A stretch of DNA of 8,374 bases, from assembly GCA_009783865.1 (NCBI GenBank), contig WRCR01000152.1, forward strand, positions 1 through 8,374, in the 5' to 3' direction. Position numbers and translations under genes: made by a program. Within the stretch, counting starts at the first letter, position 1; each line of letters starts with the position of its first letter. Origin of the DNA: Planctomycetaceae bacterium. Lineage in GTDB: Bacteria; Planctomycetota; Planctomycetia; Pirellulales; Thermoguttaceae. The notes beneath the pieces are model-generated. The model saw nothing but the letters and a program-made list of their open reading frames with translations, ran no database searches and was not told the DNA's origin. Positions 1 through 6,580 of this stretch are shown piece by piece.

Positions 1-512
1 CCATGAATGAAAACATTGCGGAGAAACTGTTTCTTCAACTGCCCGCTGCTGTCAGTATTCAATTTGAACAGGCGCAGCACCGGAACGGCTGTGTACCAAA
101 GATGTCCCATTGCCGCCTTTGCCCGCTCAATCGTCTTTGAATTCAATTCCCAAAACGCTTGAATCCAGAAAGGACCGCGGACAAGCAGCGTCAAGCGGTC
201 TTCTTTGTCTGCTCCTTGCAGCGAGGTTTTCATTTCACGCCGAATCGGGACTATTTTTTCCTTTTGGTCTTTGTCAGGGGCAACCCCCGGTTCACGTTTT
301 TTCGGCTTTTTTCTCTCCGGTTTTGGTTCTCGTGCTGCTTCAATCAAAAATTCAGTGACCATGTCGTTGCCGGTCTTCGAACGTGCTTTGGAACAAATGG
401 CCCGCACAAGGTCGGCTTTTTTCATTTCATGCCAGCCCATGACTCCCAGTTTTTTTGCGAGCGCGCCAAGTCGTTTCACGCCAAGCCCATTCAATTCATT
501 CGCACTGACCAC
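1..512 (-). CDS. Rho_N-like / DUF4912 protein, N-terminal part (3' end off the window)
   Basis: An open frame runs leftward from a GTG at 512 to the window edge without a stop (170 complete codons), so this is a partial gene. The GTG is preceded by GGAG (minus strand) with a 6-nt spacer; no ATG lies upstream in frame, which fixes the start. Residues 2-45 (SANELNGLGVKRLGALAKKL onward, with MKKADLVRAI) look like a Rho N-terminal/SAP-like helical module that can bind nucleic acid. Residues 55-95 are a charged linker rich in Lys, Arg and Pro. From about residue 104 the pattern RLTLLVRGPFWIQAFWELN, then WYTAVPVLRL and RNVFIHG, is typical of DUF4912, a domain of unknown function. Family knowledge: Rho_N plus DUF4912 is a known pairing. 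The molecular role is unknown; nucleic-acid binding is an inference. The protein has no signal peptide and is probably cytoplasmic. Confidence 0.85.
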   Translation of the reverse strand, partial: MVSANELNGLGVKRLGALAKKLGVMGWHEMKKADLVRAICSKARSKTGNDMVTEFLIEAAREPKPERKKPKKREPGVAPDKDQKEKIVPIRREMKTSLQGADKEDRLTLLVRGPFWIQAFWELNSKTIERAKAAMGHLWYTAVPVLRLFKLNTDSSGQLKKQFLRNVFIH

Positions 513-518
513 AATATT

Positions 519-522
519 CTCC
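519..522 (-). promoter_or_regulatory. Ribosome binding site GGAG for the DUF4912 gene
   Basis: On the minus strand GGAG sits 6 nt before the GTG at 510-512. It decides the start of the left-edge gene, because the frame stays open further upstream without any ATG. It is one of only two clear Shine-Dalgarno sequences in the window. Confidence 0.6.
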
Positions 523-592
523 GATTTGCGTCTTTTGTAATGTATCTTTGAAAAACAGTTAAAAATTCACGAAATACAATTACCCAGGTGAA

Positions 593-620
593 ATTCTACC
601 ACAAAAATCGAAAAACGCAA
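593..620 (-). promoter_or_regulatory. Promoter of the DUF4912 gene (extended -10)
   Basis: Minus strand: TTGCGT (plus 615-620), a 16-bp spacer, then TAGAAT (plus 593-598) preceded directly by TGG, which makes an extended -10 (TGnTAGAAT). Predicted transcription start is near 586, giving a 5' leader of about 74 nt before the GTG at 512. Assigned by eye from sigma70-type consensus only. Confidence 0.45.
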
Positions 621-696
621 TGGACTGGAGTGAAAAACCGGAATAATTTTCCATATTTTTCCTCTGTTCCCCCATTTATTCCGAATCTTCTGCCTA

Positions 697-717
697 GAGT
701 GTATTGGGGAGTGTATT
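697..717. repeat. Two direct copies of GAGTGTATT, 12-bp period
   Basis: GAGTGTATT occurs at 697-705 and again at 709-717, separated by GGG. The 12-bp period is close to one helical turn, so a protein could contact both copies on nearly the same DNA face. It lies about 60 bp upstream of the -10 candidate of the carbonic anhydrase gene, a position that would suit an activator. The functional reading is inference. Confidence 0.5.
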
Positions 718-774
718 AAAAATCAGTGTGAACGGTTGTATTTTTTCGGCGTTTTCGATATATTACTGAAATCT

Positions 775-780
775 TATACT
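775..780 (+). promoter_or_regulatory. -10 candidate for carbonic anhydrase
   Basis: TATACT matches the TATAAT consensus at 5 of 6 bases. The -35 region is poor: TTTCGA at 753-758 with a 16-bp spacer is the best I see. Transcription would start near 787, leaving a leader of about 34 nt before the TTG at 821. The weak -35 would fit dependence on an activator. Confidence 0.35.
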
Positions 781-820
781 AACAATCACACGTTAGCGTC
801 ACACGAAAATTACGAAAAAA

Positions 821-1429
821 TTGATTATTCAAATCCTCCAAGAGGGCAATGCCCGGTTTGTTGCCGGTGAACAGGGGAAAGCCCGCGAGTACCTAGTCCG
901 TGTTCGGGAAACCAGCGAGAAGGGGCAGTTTCCGATAGCGGCTATTCTCTCGTGCAGTGATTCCAGAGTTCCGCCGGAAATCATTTTCGACCAGGGCATC
1001 GGCGATATTTTTTCCGTCCGCATTGCCGGCAATGTGTGTTGTGACTCCCAATTGGGGGCGATAGAATTCGGGGTAAAAAACCTTGGAATAACGCTTTGCG
1101 TCGTCTTGGGGCACACAAAATGCAATGCGGTCGCCGCCGTATGCAATGGTCAGGAACTCGGTGAGAACATCCAAACAATCACAGCACAGATTAAACCCGC
1201 ATTTGAGCGGACAAAAGCGGCGACGGGCAAGACCGGTGAGGAAATCGTTGAAGAATGTATTAAGGAAAATATATTCGTACAGATTGAGACCATACTCACG
1301 AAAAGCGGATTTCTCCGTGAACAGGTTCGCAGCAGCAACTTGTTAATCGTCGGAGCGGTATATGACCTTGACACAGGTGTTGTGACATTCCTCGGACCGC
1401 ACCCGCAGTGCGAAGAGTTGGTTAGTTGA
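821..1429 (+). CDS. Beta-class carbonic anhydrase
   Basis: The 202-residue product should catalyse reversible hydration of CO2 to bicarbonate with one zinc per subunit, in the cytoplasm (no signal peptide). Visible family marks: LQEGNARFVAGE at 6-17; the CSDSR motif at 45-49, supplying zinc ligand C45 and the D47/R49 dyad; the zinc ligands H98 and C101 in GHTKC; and GAVYDLDTGVV at 178-187. Length fits bacterial beta-class enzymes. The residue after C101 is Asn where most homologues have Gly (HTxCGA). The start is TTG at 821; the frame stays open up to a stop at 794-796 with only an ATT (809) as alternative, and no Shine-Dalgarno is visible. The last 8 bp overlap the 3' end of the convergent dehydrogenase gene. 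A role in pH balance or in feeding carboxylases is possible, but no partner gene adjoins it. Confidence 0.93.
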   Translation: MIIQILQEGNARFVAGEQGKAREYLVRVRETSEKGQFPIAAILSCSDSRVPPEIIFDQGIGDIFSVRIAGNVCCDSQLGAIEFGVKNLGITLCVVLGHTKCNAVAAVCNGQELGENIQTITAQIKPAFERTKAATGKTGEEIVEECIKENIFVQIETILTKSGFLREQVRSSNLLIVGAVYDLDTGVVTFLGPHPQCEELVS

Positions 1430-2519
1430 CGTATCGGCAAATTGCTTCTGCCATTTCCAGTGTTCCAACTGCCGTCGGGTCGTTCCTGTCCGCTTTCATA
1501 TCGTAGGTCACATCCTTTCCTTCCGCAATAACAGCCGCAACTGCTCTTTCGAGTTTGTCCGCCGCTGCGTCTTCCTTCAAATGCCGCAGCATTAACATAC
1601 CGCTCAATATCAGCGCAGCAGGATTAACCTTGTTCAACCCCTTATATTTCGGGGCTGAACCGTGCGTCGCTTCAAACACTGCGCCGTTGTCGCCGATGTT
1701 CGCACCGGGAGCAACACCCAAACCGCCGACCAAGCCGGCGCAAAGGTCACTGACAATATCACCGTAAAGATTCGGCAATACAAGCACATCGTACAACTCC
1801 GGCTTTTGAACGAGTTGCATACACATGTTATCGACAATGCGGTCTTCAAATTCGATGTCGGAATAATTCTTCGCAACTTCACGGGAGACCTCAAGAAACA
1901 ATCCGTCGGTGTACTTCATGATGTTCGCTTTGTGAACCGATGTCACCTTTTTGCGTCCGTTCTTGCGGGCATATTCAAACGCCGCTTTGACTATCCGTTC
2001 CGTGCCGGAAATGCTAATCGGTTTAATCGAAACGCCGGTTTCGTCGGCACCGGTCAGGATTTTCTTTCCCGCTGCCAAGGAATTGATGCTTGCAATCAAC
2101 TCAGTTGTTTTCGCCGCACCTTTTTCAAATTCGACACCGGCGTAAAGGTCTTCGGTGTTTTCACGAAACAGCACCAAGTCCACCGGCACGTGAGAATAAA
2201 ACGTTCTGACACCGGCGTAGTACTTGCAGGGTCTTATGCAGGCGTAAAGTCCTAACTCTTGCCGCAGATAGACGTTAATGCTTCGGAAGCCGGTTCCGAC
2301 CGGCGTTGTTATCGGTGCTTTCAGAGCGCATTTAGTTCTTCGGACGCTTTGCAAAACGGACTCCGGCAGCGGCGTTCCAGTTCTTTCCATTACGTCAACG
2401 CCCGCTTCCTGAACGTCCCAGTTTATGGAAACGCCGGTTGCGTCAATACATTTTCTAGCGGCGGCTGCCAATTCGGGACCGACACCGTCTCCGGTGATGA
2501 GTGTTACTTCGTGAGTCAT
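1422..2519 (-). CDS. Isocitrate/isopropylmalate-type dehydrogenase, probably isocitrate dehydrogenase (short form)
   Basis: The 365-residue decarboxylating dehydrogenase probably converts isocitrate to 2-oxoglutarate and CO2 in the TCA cycle. The substrate pattern is that of isocitrate dehydrogenase rather than isopropylmalate dehydrogenase: S80 and N82 in RSINVYLRQELGLYACIRP, then R86, R96, R119 and Y126 in ENTEDLYAGVE. The catalytic Lys is K197 in VHKANIMKYTDG. Metal-binding aspartates are D254 and D258 in NLYGDIVSD. The nucleotide site reads HGSAPKY at 286-292; K291/Y292 are the residues that mark NADP enzymes such as E. coli Icd, where NAD enzymes usually have Asp-Ile, so cofactor use cannot be read off family length alone. 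The ATG at 2519 follows an 88-bp gap from the esterase gene and has its own promoter candidate. The 3' end overlaps the convergent carbonic anhydrase gene by 8 bp. Automated names may be icd or leuB; I leave the symbol open. Confidence 0.9.
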   Translation of the reverse strand: MTHEVTLITGDGVGPELAAAARKCIDATGVSINWDVQEAGVDVMERTGTPLPESVLQSVRRTKCALKAPITTPVGTGFRSINVYLRQELGLYACIRPCKYYAGVRTFYSHVPVDLVLFRENTEDLYAGVEFEKGAAKTTELIASINSLAAGKKILTGADETGVSIKPISISGTERIVKAAFEYARKNGRKKVTSVHKANIMKYTDGLFLEVSREVAKNYSDIEFEDRIVDNMCMQLVQKPELYDVLVLPNLYGDIVSDLCAGLVGGLGVAPGANIGDNGAVFEATHGSAPKYKGLNKVNPAALILSGMLMLRHLKEDAAADKLERAVAAVIAEGKDVTYDMKADRNDPTAVGTLEMAEAICRYVN

Positions 2520-2564
2520 TTCGTTTCTATTTTATGTTTGGGATGAATTGTTCACTTTCGTCTT

Positions 2565-2592
2565 ATTTTACCGCAACGGCGTTATTCGTCAA
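2565..2592 (-). promoter_or_regulatory. Promoter of the dehydrogenase gene
   Basis: Minus strand: TTGACG (plus 2587-2592, 5 of 6 to TTGACA), a 16-bp spacer, and TAAAAT (plus 2565-2570, 5 of 6 to TATAAT). This is the best sigma70-type match in the window. Transcription would begin near 2558, giving a 39-nt leader to the ATG at 2519. It starts only 15 bp after the stop of the esterase gene, so the dehydrogenase can be expressed apart from the esterase operon. Confidence 0.6.
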
Positions 2593-2607
2593 ATGCGGGG
2601 GTCTCTT

Positions 2608-3837
2608 TCAGCGCACAATCACGAGCGGTGAACTGACCGGCAGATTGCGCTCATCGGTAAGCAGAAAATAATAACAAGACGGCGAAGGATTCAGCGGCAA
2701 ATCGGCGGAAACTGCATCGCCGTCAATTTTTGCCGGTATTGTTTTCCATTCCCGGTCTTTCCAAACACCGTCAGCAGTTGTGTAAGATAATTCCGCTTTG
2801 ATAATAGGAACTTCCGGCTTGAACGAAACACTTGCTGTCTTTCCATCATCTGAAAGCGTGACCGGTGAAATCTTCGCCAGCGGTTTCACCGCCTTGTCAG
2901 TTCCGGCAAAAATATGCGAATCAATGAAGGTATCAACTTCCTTGAAACTGAAAATGTGTGAATGTGGACGGCGGATAGTTATCGAAAGCATAACTTCGCC
3001 CTTCGGACTTTTGTACGTCTTCTCCAAACTGTCAAGCGGATAAGCAAAATCGTTGGTACCGGTAGCAAAGAGCAACGGACAAGTTGCCCGATTGATGTGT
3101 TTTGACGGGTCAAAGAGCGAAATCCAGCGTTCCTTGTTCTCGGCTGGCATAATGTTGAAACGCGGAACCCAAGCACTGTTTTCGTGCAGGAACCCGCAGC
3201 CGTACACCGGAACGGCACAGCAGAGTTTGTCATCAACGCCGGAAAGAATACAGGTCAGATAGCCGCCCCAACTGATTCCGGTTGCGGCAATTTTTGACGG
3301 CTCAATTCGATTGTATGAGGCAAGAATCGAATGTGCGCGGAGAATTGCCGATATTGAGTGGTAGGTCCACATATTTTTGTAATCGCCGTCTTGAACGGTG
3401 AAATCACGGAACTTGCCGTTGTCGTCCTGATTTGGACCGCCGTCCGGCAAAGGTCCTTCGGGACCTTTACCTGCTAAATCCACTGCGATGGCATAATAGC
3501 CGCGGGCAGCCCAATGTTCCGCCCAATTAGCGAATGCTTTTCCTCCTCCGCCGTGAATCAGCAGAATCGCAGGAAATTTTCCGTTGAAAGGTCCTTCGCC
3601 TTCGGGAACACCGAGGTAACCGAAAACGCGGGTCGGATTGCCGTTGAAGGGTTCGCCGTCGTAGTAAATTTCCTGAACGAGACCGGCTTTATATCCCAAT
3701 TTGAATTTGGGCGGTTCTTTCAAAATTGCGGCGGCATCCCAAATCTTGTCGGGTCTGATTTCCGGTTCCTGACAAACGGCGAAAATACCAAACAGAAAAA
3801 CGAGTAGTGCAACGAAAATGAATCGGTGGTATTTCAT
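2608..3837 (-). CDS. Secreted alpha/beta-hydrolase esterase (acetylxylan esterase / dienelactone hydrolase-like)
   Basis: The 409-residue protein begins with a signal peptide (basic MKYHR, hydrophobic core to about residue 20, likely cleavage near FAVCQ), so it acts outside the cytoplasm. The alpha/beta-hydrolase core spans roughly 45-315: oxyanion-hole region LLIHGGGG at 92-99, nucleophile S189 in GISWGG, acid D263 in GTNDFAYPLDS, and His at 292 or 294 in RPHSHIF. Residues about 320-409 look like a small beta-sandwich tail that often follows such cores. The substrate is not fixed by sequence; deacetylation of xylan or another polysaccharide is inferred from the two CE15-like esterases directly upstream. 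The start ATG lies 15 bp after the preceding stop, with a weak AAGGG (plus 3847-3851) as ribosome site. It is the last gene of the esterase cluster. A peptidase of the prolyl oligopeptidase superfamily is an alternative reading. Confidence 0.85.
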   Translation of the reverse strand: MKYHRFIFVALLVFLFGIFAVCQEPEIRPDKIWDAAAILKEPPKFKLGYKAGLVQEIYYDGEPFNGNPTRVFGYLGVPEGEGPFNGKFPAILLIHGGGGKAFANWAEHWAARGYYAIAVDLAGKGPEGPLPDGGPNQDDNGKFRDFTVQDGDYKNMWTYHSISAILRAHSILASYNRIEPSKIAATGISWGGYLTCILSGVDDKLCCAVPVYGCGFLHENSAWVPRFNIMPAENKERWISLFDPSKHINRATCPLLFATGTNDFAYPLDSLEKTYKSPKGEVMLSITIRRPHSHIFSFKEVDTFIDSHIFAGTDKAVKPLAKISPVTLSDDGKTASVSFKPEVPIIKAELSYTTADGVWKDREWKTIPAKIDGDAVSADLPLNPSPSCYYFLLTDERNLPVSSPLVIVR

Positions 3838-3852
3838 TTTTTAATACCCTTA

Positions 3853-5232
3853 TCACAAATATTTGTCAGCAGCGTCAAAGTAGTTCTTCCAATCGAATTC
3901 GGTGATGTCGTGCTTGCCGGTTCGAACATGATAGCGGATAATTCCTCCAACGGATTGGTCGGGCTGCGGCATTTCCGTTACACCGCCGATGCCATCGGTG
4001 CCGAGCAAACGGTAAACCGGGTCGGCGTGGAACGCCGATACAAATTCGCCTTTCGGGTCAGCCCAAGTGTCTTCCGTCGCACTGGCAACATAAACAGGAC
4101 GCGGTGCTGACAAGGCAATCAGTTCATGCATGTCAAACGGCAGCGATTGAATATCCTTGTCGTACTTCTTGAAATTATCGCAGAACCAGTGAAGATTATA
4201 AGCGTTGGTTTTATGTGTTGTTTCGCCCCATTCCCGCCGCGCTAACGCCGCTCCGCCGCTGCCGGAGTTGTTCGAAATAACCATCGCAAACCGCTGGTCG
4301 ATTGCTCCCGCCCAAAGTGAGGTCTTACCGAGTCGGGAATGTCCATTGACTATCGTTTTCTTCGGGTCGATGCCGAGTTTATCCTGAAAGTGTTCTACGG
4401 CATCGAGCATTTCGCTAAGTCCCCAAGCCCAAGTCGCAATGGTGTTCGCTTCGTCCGGCTTTTGTTTTTCGCCTTCCTTGTAGAGGAAGCGTCTGACACC
4501 GTGAAGATAGCCGCCGTCGAAGTCCGGTTCTATGTCGCAGTAATAAGCCGTGACAAGAGCATAGCCGCGTTCTAAAAACAGCGGAACAGGCCAACGGCTC
4601 GCTTGAAGTCCCCTGTCTGTCTCTTTCCCCGGCGCGCTGGTGCCATGTTTAGCACCCCGTGAGCGGTCCCAAACAAGCGGAATCCGAATGTCCGGGTCAG
4701 TATCGACCGTATGATTGCCCATGAAGTTCAAACCGATGAAAGCGGCAACCTTTTTGTCTGTCTTCGGAACGTAAGCAAGAACGGCAACCCGATGTTCATC
4801 ATTGCCGCGATACCACACGATTTGGAATTGATGTTGAATCCCTTTTCCGTCATAAACGGGTTTGGACGAAAGATACTCAAATCGGGTTTTGAAAGCCGTG
4901 TTGCCGGTTCGGAACAGAGTTGCCTTGCCGTGCATGTGTTCCTCGAAGAGTTTCAGTAATTCCGGTCGGCGTTCTTTAGTCCACTGTTCCGGCGTTGTTA
5001 CTTTGCGTCCGTCCTGCATTTTCAGCGCATCGGGAAGTACGTATTTCGGAATCTTTTCTTCGTCAAACAGCGGCGGGTTGTCTTTATCAAAGTTCGCTAC
5101 TGACACCGCCGGAGTCGGCTGGGACTTGACGGCGGGGGTTATTCTTGGTTCCTGACAAACGGCGAAAGTACCGCACAGGAAAACAAACAGCAAGAAAGAT
5201 GCTGCGATGGAAACTAATCGGAAATTTTTCAT
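3853..5232 (-). CDS. Secreted CE15-like glucuronoyl esterase, copy A
   Basis: The 459-residue product has a signal peptide (MKNFR, hydrophobic segment about 7-20) and a Pro-rich linker to about residue 55, followed by a CE15 domain (about 62-459). CE15 enzymes hydrolyse esters of 4-O-methyl-glucuronic acid that join xylan to lignin alcohols. Visible marks: the nucleophile motif GHSRLGK with S299 (bacterial form, His replacing the Cys of fungal enzymes), NNSGSGGAAL at 321-330, HWF at 348-350, LIALSAPRPVY at 371-381, the D388/D392 segment EDTWADPKGEF, and the likely catalytic His H441 in RTGKHD. At the position of the fungal catalytic Glu (nucleophile +23) this copy has Asn322, as in many bacterial members, where an acid in the WADP loop serves instead. 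It is a tandem paralogue of the upstream gene, 11 bp away, with AGGAG overlapping that gene's stop. Exact substrate unproven. Confidence 0.88.
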   Translation of the reverse strand: MKNFRLVSIAASFLLFVFLCGTFAVCQEPRITPAVKSQPTPAVSVANFDKDNPPLFDEEKIPKYVLPDALKMQDGRKVTTPEQWTKERRPELLKLFEEHMHGKATLFRTGNTAFKTRFEYLSSKPVYDGKGIQHQFQIVWYRGNDEHRVAVLAYVPKTDKKVAAFIGLNFMGNHTVDTDPDIRIPLVWDRSRGAKHGTSAPGKETDRGLQASRWPVPLFLERGYALVTAYYCDIEPDFDGGYLHGVRRFLYKEGEKQKPDEANTIATWAWGLSEMLDAVEHFQDKLGIDPKKTIVNGHSRLGKTSLWAGAIDQRFAMVISNNSGSGGAALARREWGETTHKTNAYNLHWFCDNFKKYDKDIQSLPFDMHELIALSAPRPVYVASATEDTWADPKGEFVSAFHADPVYRLLGTDGIGGVTEMPQPDQSVGGIIRYHVRTGKHDITEFDWKNYFDAADKYL

Positions 5233-5240
5233 TTTATAAA

Positions 5241-5245
5241 CTCCT
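5241..5245 (-). promoter_or_regulatory. Ribosome binding site AGGAG for CE15 copy A
   Basis: AGGAG on the minus strand lies 8 nt before the ATG at 5230-5232 and shares two bases with the TAG stop of the upstream paralogue (5244-5246). Its overlap with the stop suggests coupled translation of the two esterases. Confidence 0.65.
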
Positions 5246-6545
5246 ATTTCAAATACTTGTCAGCAAAGTCACAATAGTTTTTCCAGTCGAACTCGACAAT
5301 GTCATGTTTGCCGGTTCGAACGTGATAGCGGATAATACCTCCAACGGATTGGTCGGGCGGCGGCATTTCTGTCACTCCGCCGATGCCGTTGGTGCCGAGC
5401 AAACGATAAACCGGGTCGGCATGGAACGCCGATAGAAATTCGCCTTTCGGGTCAGCCCAGAGGTCTTCCGTTGCGCTGGCAATATAGACCGGTCGCGGTG
5501 CCGACAAGGCAATCAGTTGATGCGCATCAATCGGCAGGGAAACGACATCGGGATTGGACTTTCCGAATCGGCTGTTTAGATTTTCGCAGCACCAATGAGG
5601 AAATTGTTCTGGAAGCACTTGCACCGGTGCGCCGAACCTCCGGCGTATCAAGGCGGCACCGCCAAGACCGGAATCGTTTGAGATAACCATTGCAAACCGC
5701 TGGTCGATTGCACCAGCCCAAAGTGCGGTCTTACCGAGTCGGGAATGTCCATTGACCGCCATCTTGGTCGGGTCAATGCCGAGTTTATCCTGAAAGTGTT
5801 CGATGGCATCCAGCATTTCACTGAGACCCCACGCCCAAGTTGCAATGGTGTTTGCCTCGTCCGGCTTTTGTTTCTCGCCTTCCTTATAAAGGAAACGTCT
5901 GACACCGTGACGGTATCCGCCGTTGAAATCCGGTTCTATGTTGCAGTAATAAGCAGTGACAAGAGCGTAGCCGCGTTCCAAAAACAGCGGGACGGTCCAA
6001 CGATGCGCTTGAAGTCCCCGGTCATTCTCTTTTCCGGGCGCGCAGGTTCCTTTCGAGCGGTCCCAAATAATCGGAATCCGAATGTCTGGGTCAGTATAGA
6101 CCGTATGATTGCCCATGAAATTCAAACCGATGAACGCCGGAACCTTTTTTTCGGACTTCGGCACGTATGCAAGAACGTCAACACGATGTTCATCATTGTC
6201 ACGATACCAGACGATTTGGAACTGATGTTGAATTCCTTTTCCGTCATAGACGGGTTTTGACGAAAGATACTCGAAGCGGGTTTTGAACACCGTATTGCCG
6301 GTTCGGAACAGGGTTGCCTTGCCGAACATGTGTTCCTCGAAGAGTTTCAGCAGTTCCGGTCGGCGTTCTTTAGTCCATTGTTCCGGCGTTGTTACTTTGC
6401 GTCCGTACTGCATAGTCAGCGGGTCGGGAAGTATGTAATTCGGCACCTTCGATTCGTCGTAGTTCGGCTGGGCAGCGAAATTACCGGATAGAAAAACTAG
6501 CGATAAAAAAAGTGCCGCAATGGAAACGAATCTGTGATTTAACAT
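5244..6545 (-). CDS. Secreted CE15-like glucuronoyl esterase, copy B
   Basis: With the ATG at 6545 the product is 433 residues: signal peptide MLNHRFVSIAALFLSLVFLS, a short linker, and a CE15 domain from about residue 35. A TTG at 6584 would add 13 residues and overlap the membrane-protein stop by 4 bp; I prefer the ATG because its N-terminus aligns with that of copy A. The marks are the same as in copy A: S268 in GHSRLGK, LIALSAPRPVY, D361 in EDLWADPKGEF and H414 in RTGKHD. It differs in having Asp291 (NDSG) at the fungal catalytic-acid position, where copy A has Asn. Most of the domain is nearly the same as in copy A, but residues about 304-339 are unrelated in detail (RFGAPVQVLPEQFPHWCCEN). 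It also lacks the Pro-rich linker of copy A. It lies second in the operon, 35 bp after the membrane-protein gene. Function as glucuronoyl esterase is inferred from family. Confidence 0.86.
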   Translation of the reverse strand: MLNHRFVSIAALFLSLVFLSGNFAAQPNYDESKVPNYILPDPLTMQYGRKVTTPEQWTKERRPELLKLFEEHMFGKATLFRTGNTVFKTRFEYLSSKPVYDGKGIQHQFQIVWYRDNDEHRVDVLAYVPKSEKKVPAFIGLNFMGNHTVYTDPDIRIPIIWDRSKGTCAPGKENDRGLQAHRWTVPLFLERGYALVTAYYCNIEPDFNGGYRHGVRRFLYKEGEKQKPDEANTIATWAWGLSEMLDAIEHFQDKLGIDPTKMAVNGHSRLGKTALWAGAIDQRFAMVISNDSGLGGAALIRRRFGAPVQVLPEQFPHWCCENLNSRFGKSNPDVVSLPIDAHQLIALSAPRPVYIASATEDLWADPKGEFLSAFHADPVYRLLGTNGIGGVTEMPPPDQSVGGIIRYHVRTGKHDIVEFDWKNYCDFADKYLK

Positions 6546-6580
6546 ACTTGGCTTTCTTAGCGTAACGTGGAGATTTTTAA

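Larger units (their letters stand above)
513..820. other. Divergent intergenic region between DUF4912 gene and carbonic anhydrase
   Basis: This 308-bp AT-rich stretch separates two divergently oriented genes. It holds a promoter candidate for each side, a perfect 9-bp direct repeat (GAGTGTATT at 697-705 and 709-717), and a CACACG direct repeat (787-792 and 800-805) just before the carbonic anhydrase start. I see no convincing small gene, tRNA or terminator in it. Confidence 0.7.

Noticed and set aside
159..551. Open plus-strand frames of 82-130 codons at the left edge
   Set aside because: They are antisense to the minus-strand DUF4912 gene, whose translation shows recognisable domains and a ribosome site.
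619..645. Eight-codon frame MDWSEKPE in the left intergenic region as a leader peptide
   Set aside because: No ribosome site, no attenuator-like hairpins after it and no run of regulatory codons.
1398..1412. Hairpin CGCAC-CCGCA-GTGCG as terminator of the carbonic anhydrase gene
   Set aside because: The stem is only 5 bp, inside the coding region, and no T-run follows.
1662..2255. Plus-strand open frame of 197 codons
   Set aside because: It lies wholly antisense to the dehydrogenase, which has all family motifs; the product has no recognisable feature.
2571..2598. CCGCA...TGCGG pairing after the hydrolase stop as a terminator
   Set aside because: A 5-bp stem with a long loop and no T-run; it coincides with the dehydrogenase promoter.
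5745..6260. Plus-strand open frame of 171 codons, with a similar frame antisense to the other CE15 copy at 4339-4575
   Set aside because: The resemblance follows from the paralogy of the sense genes; no start signal or domain supports coding.
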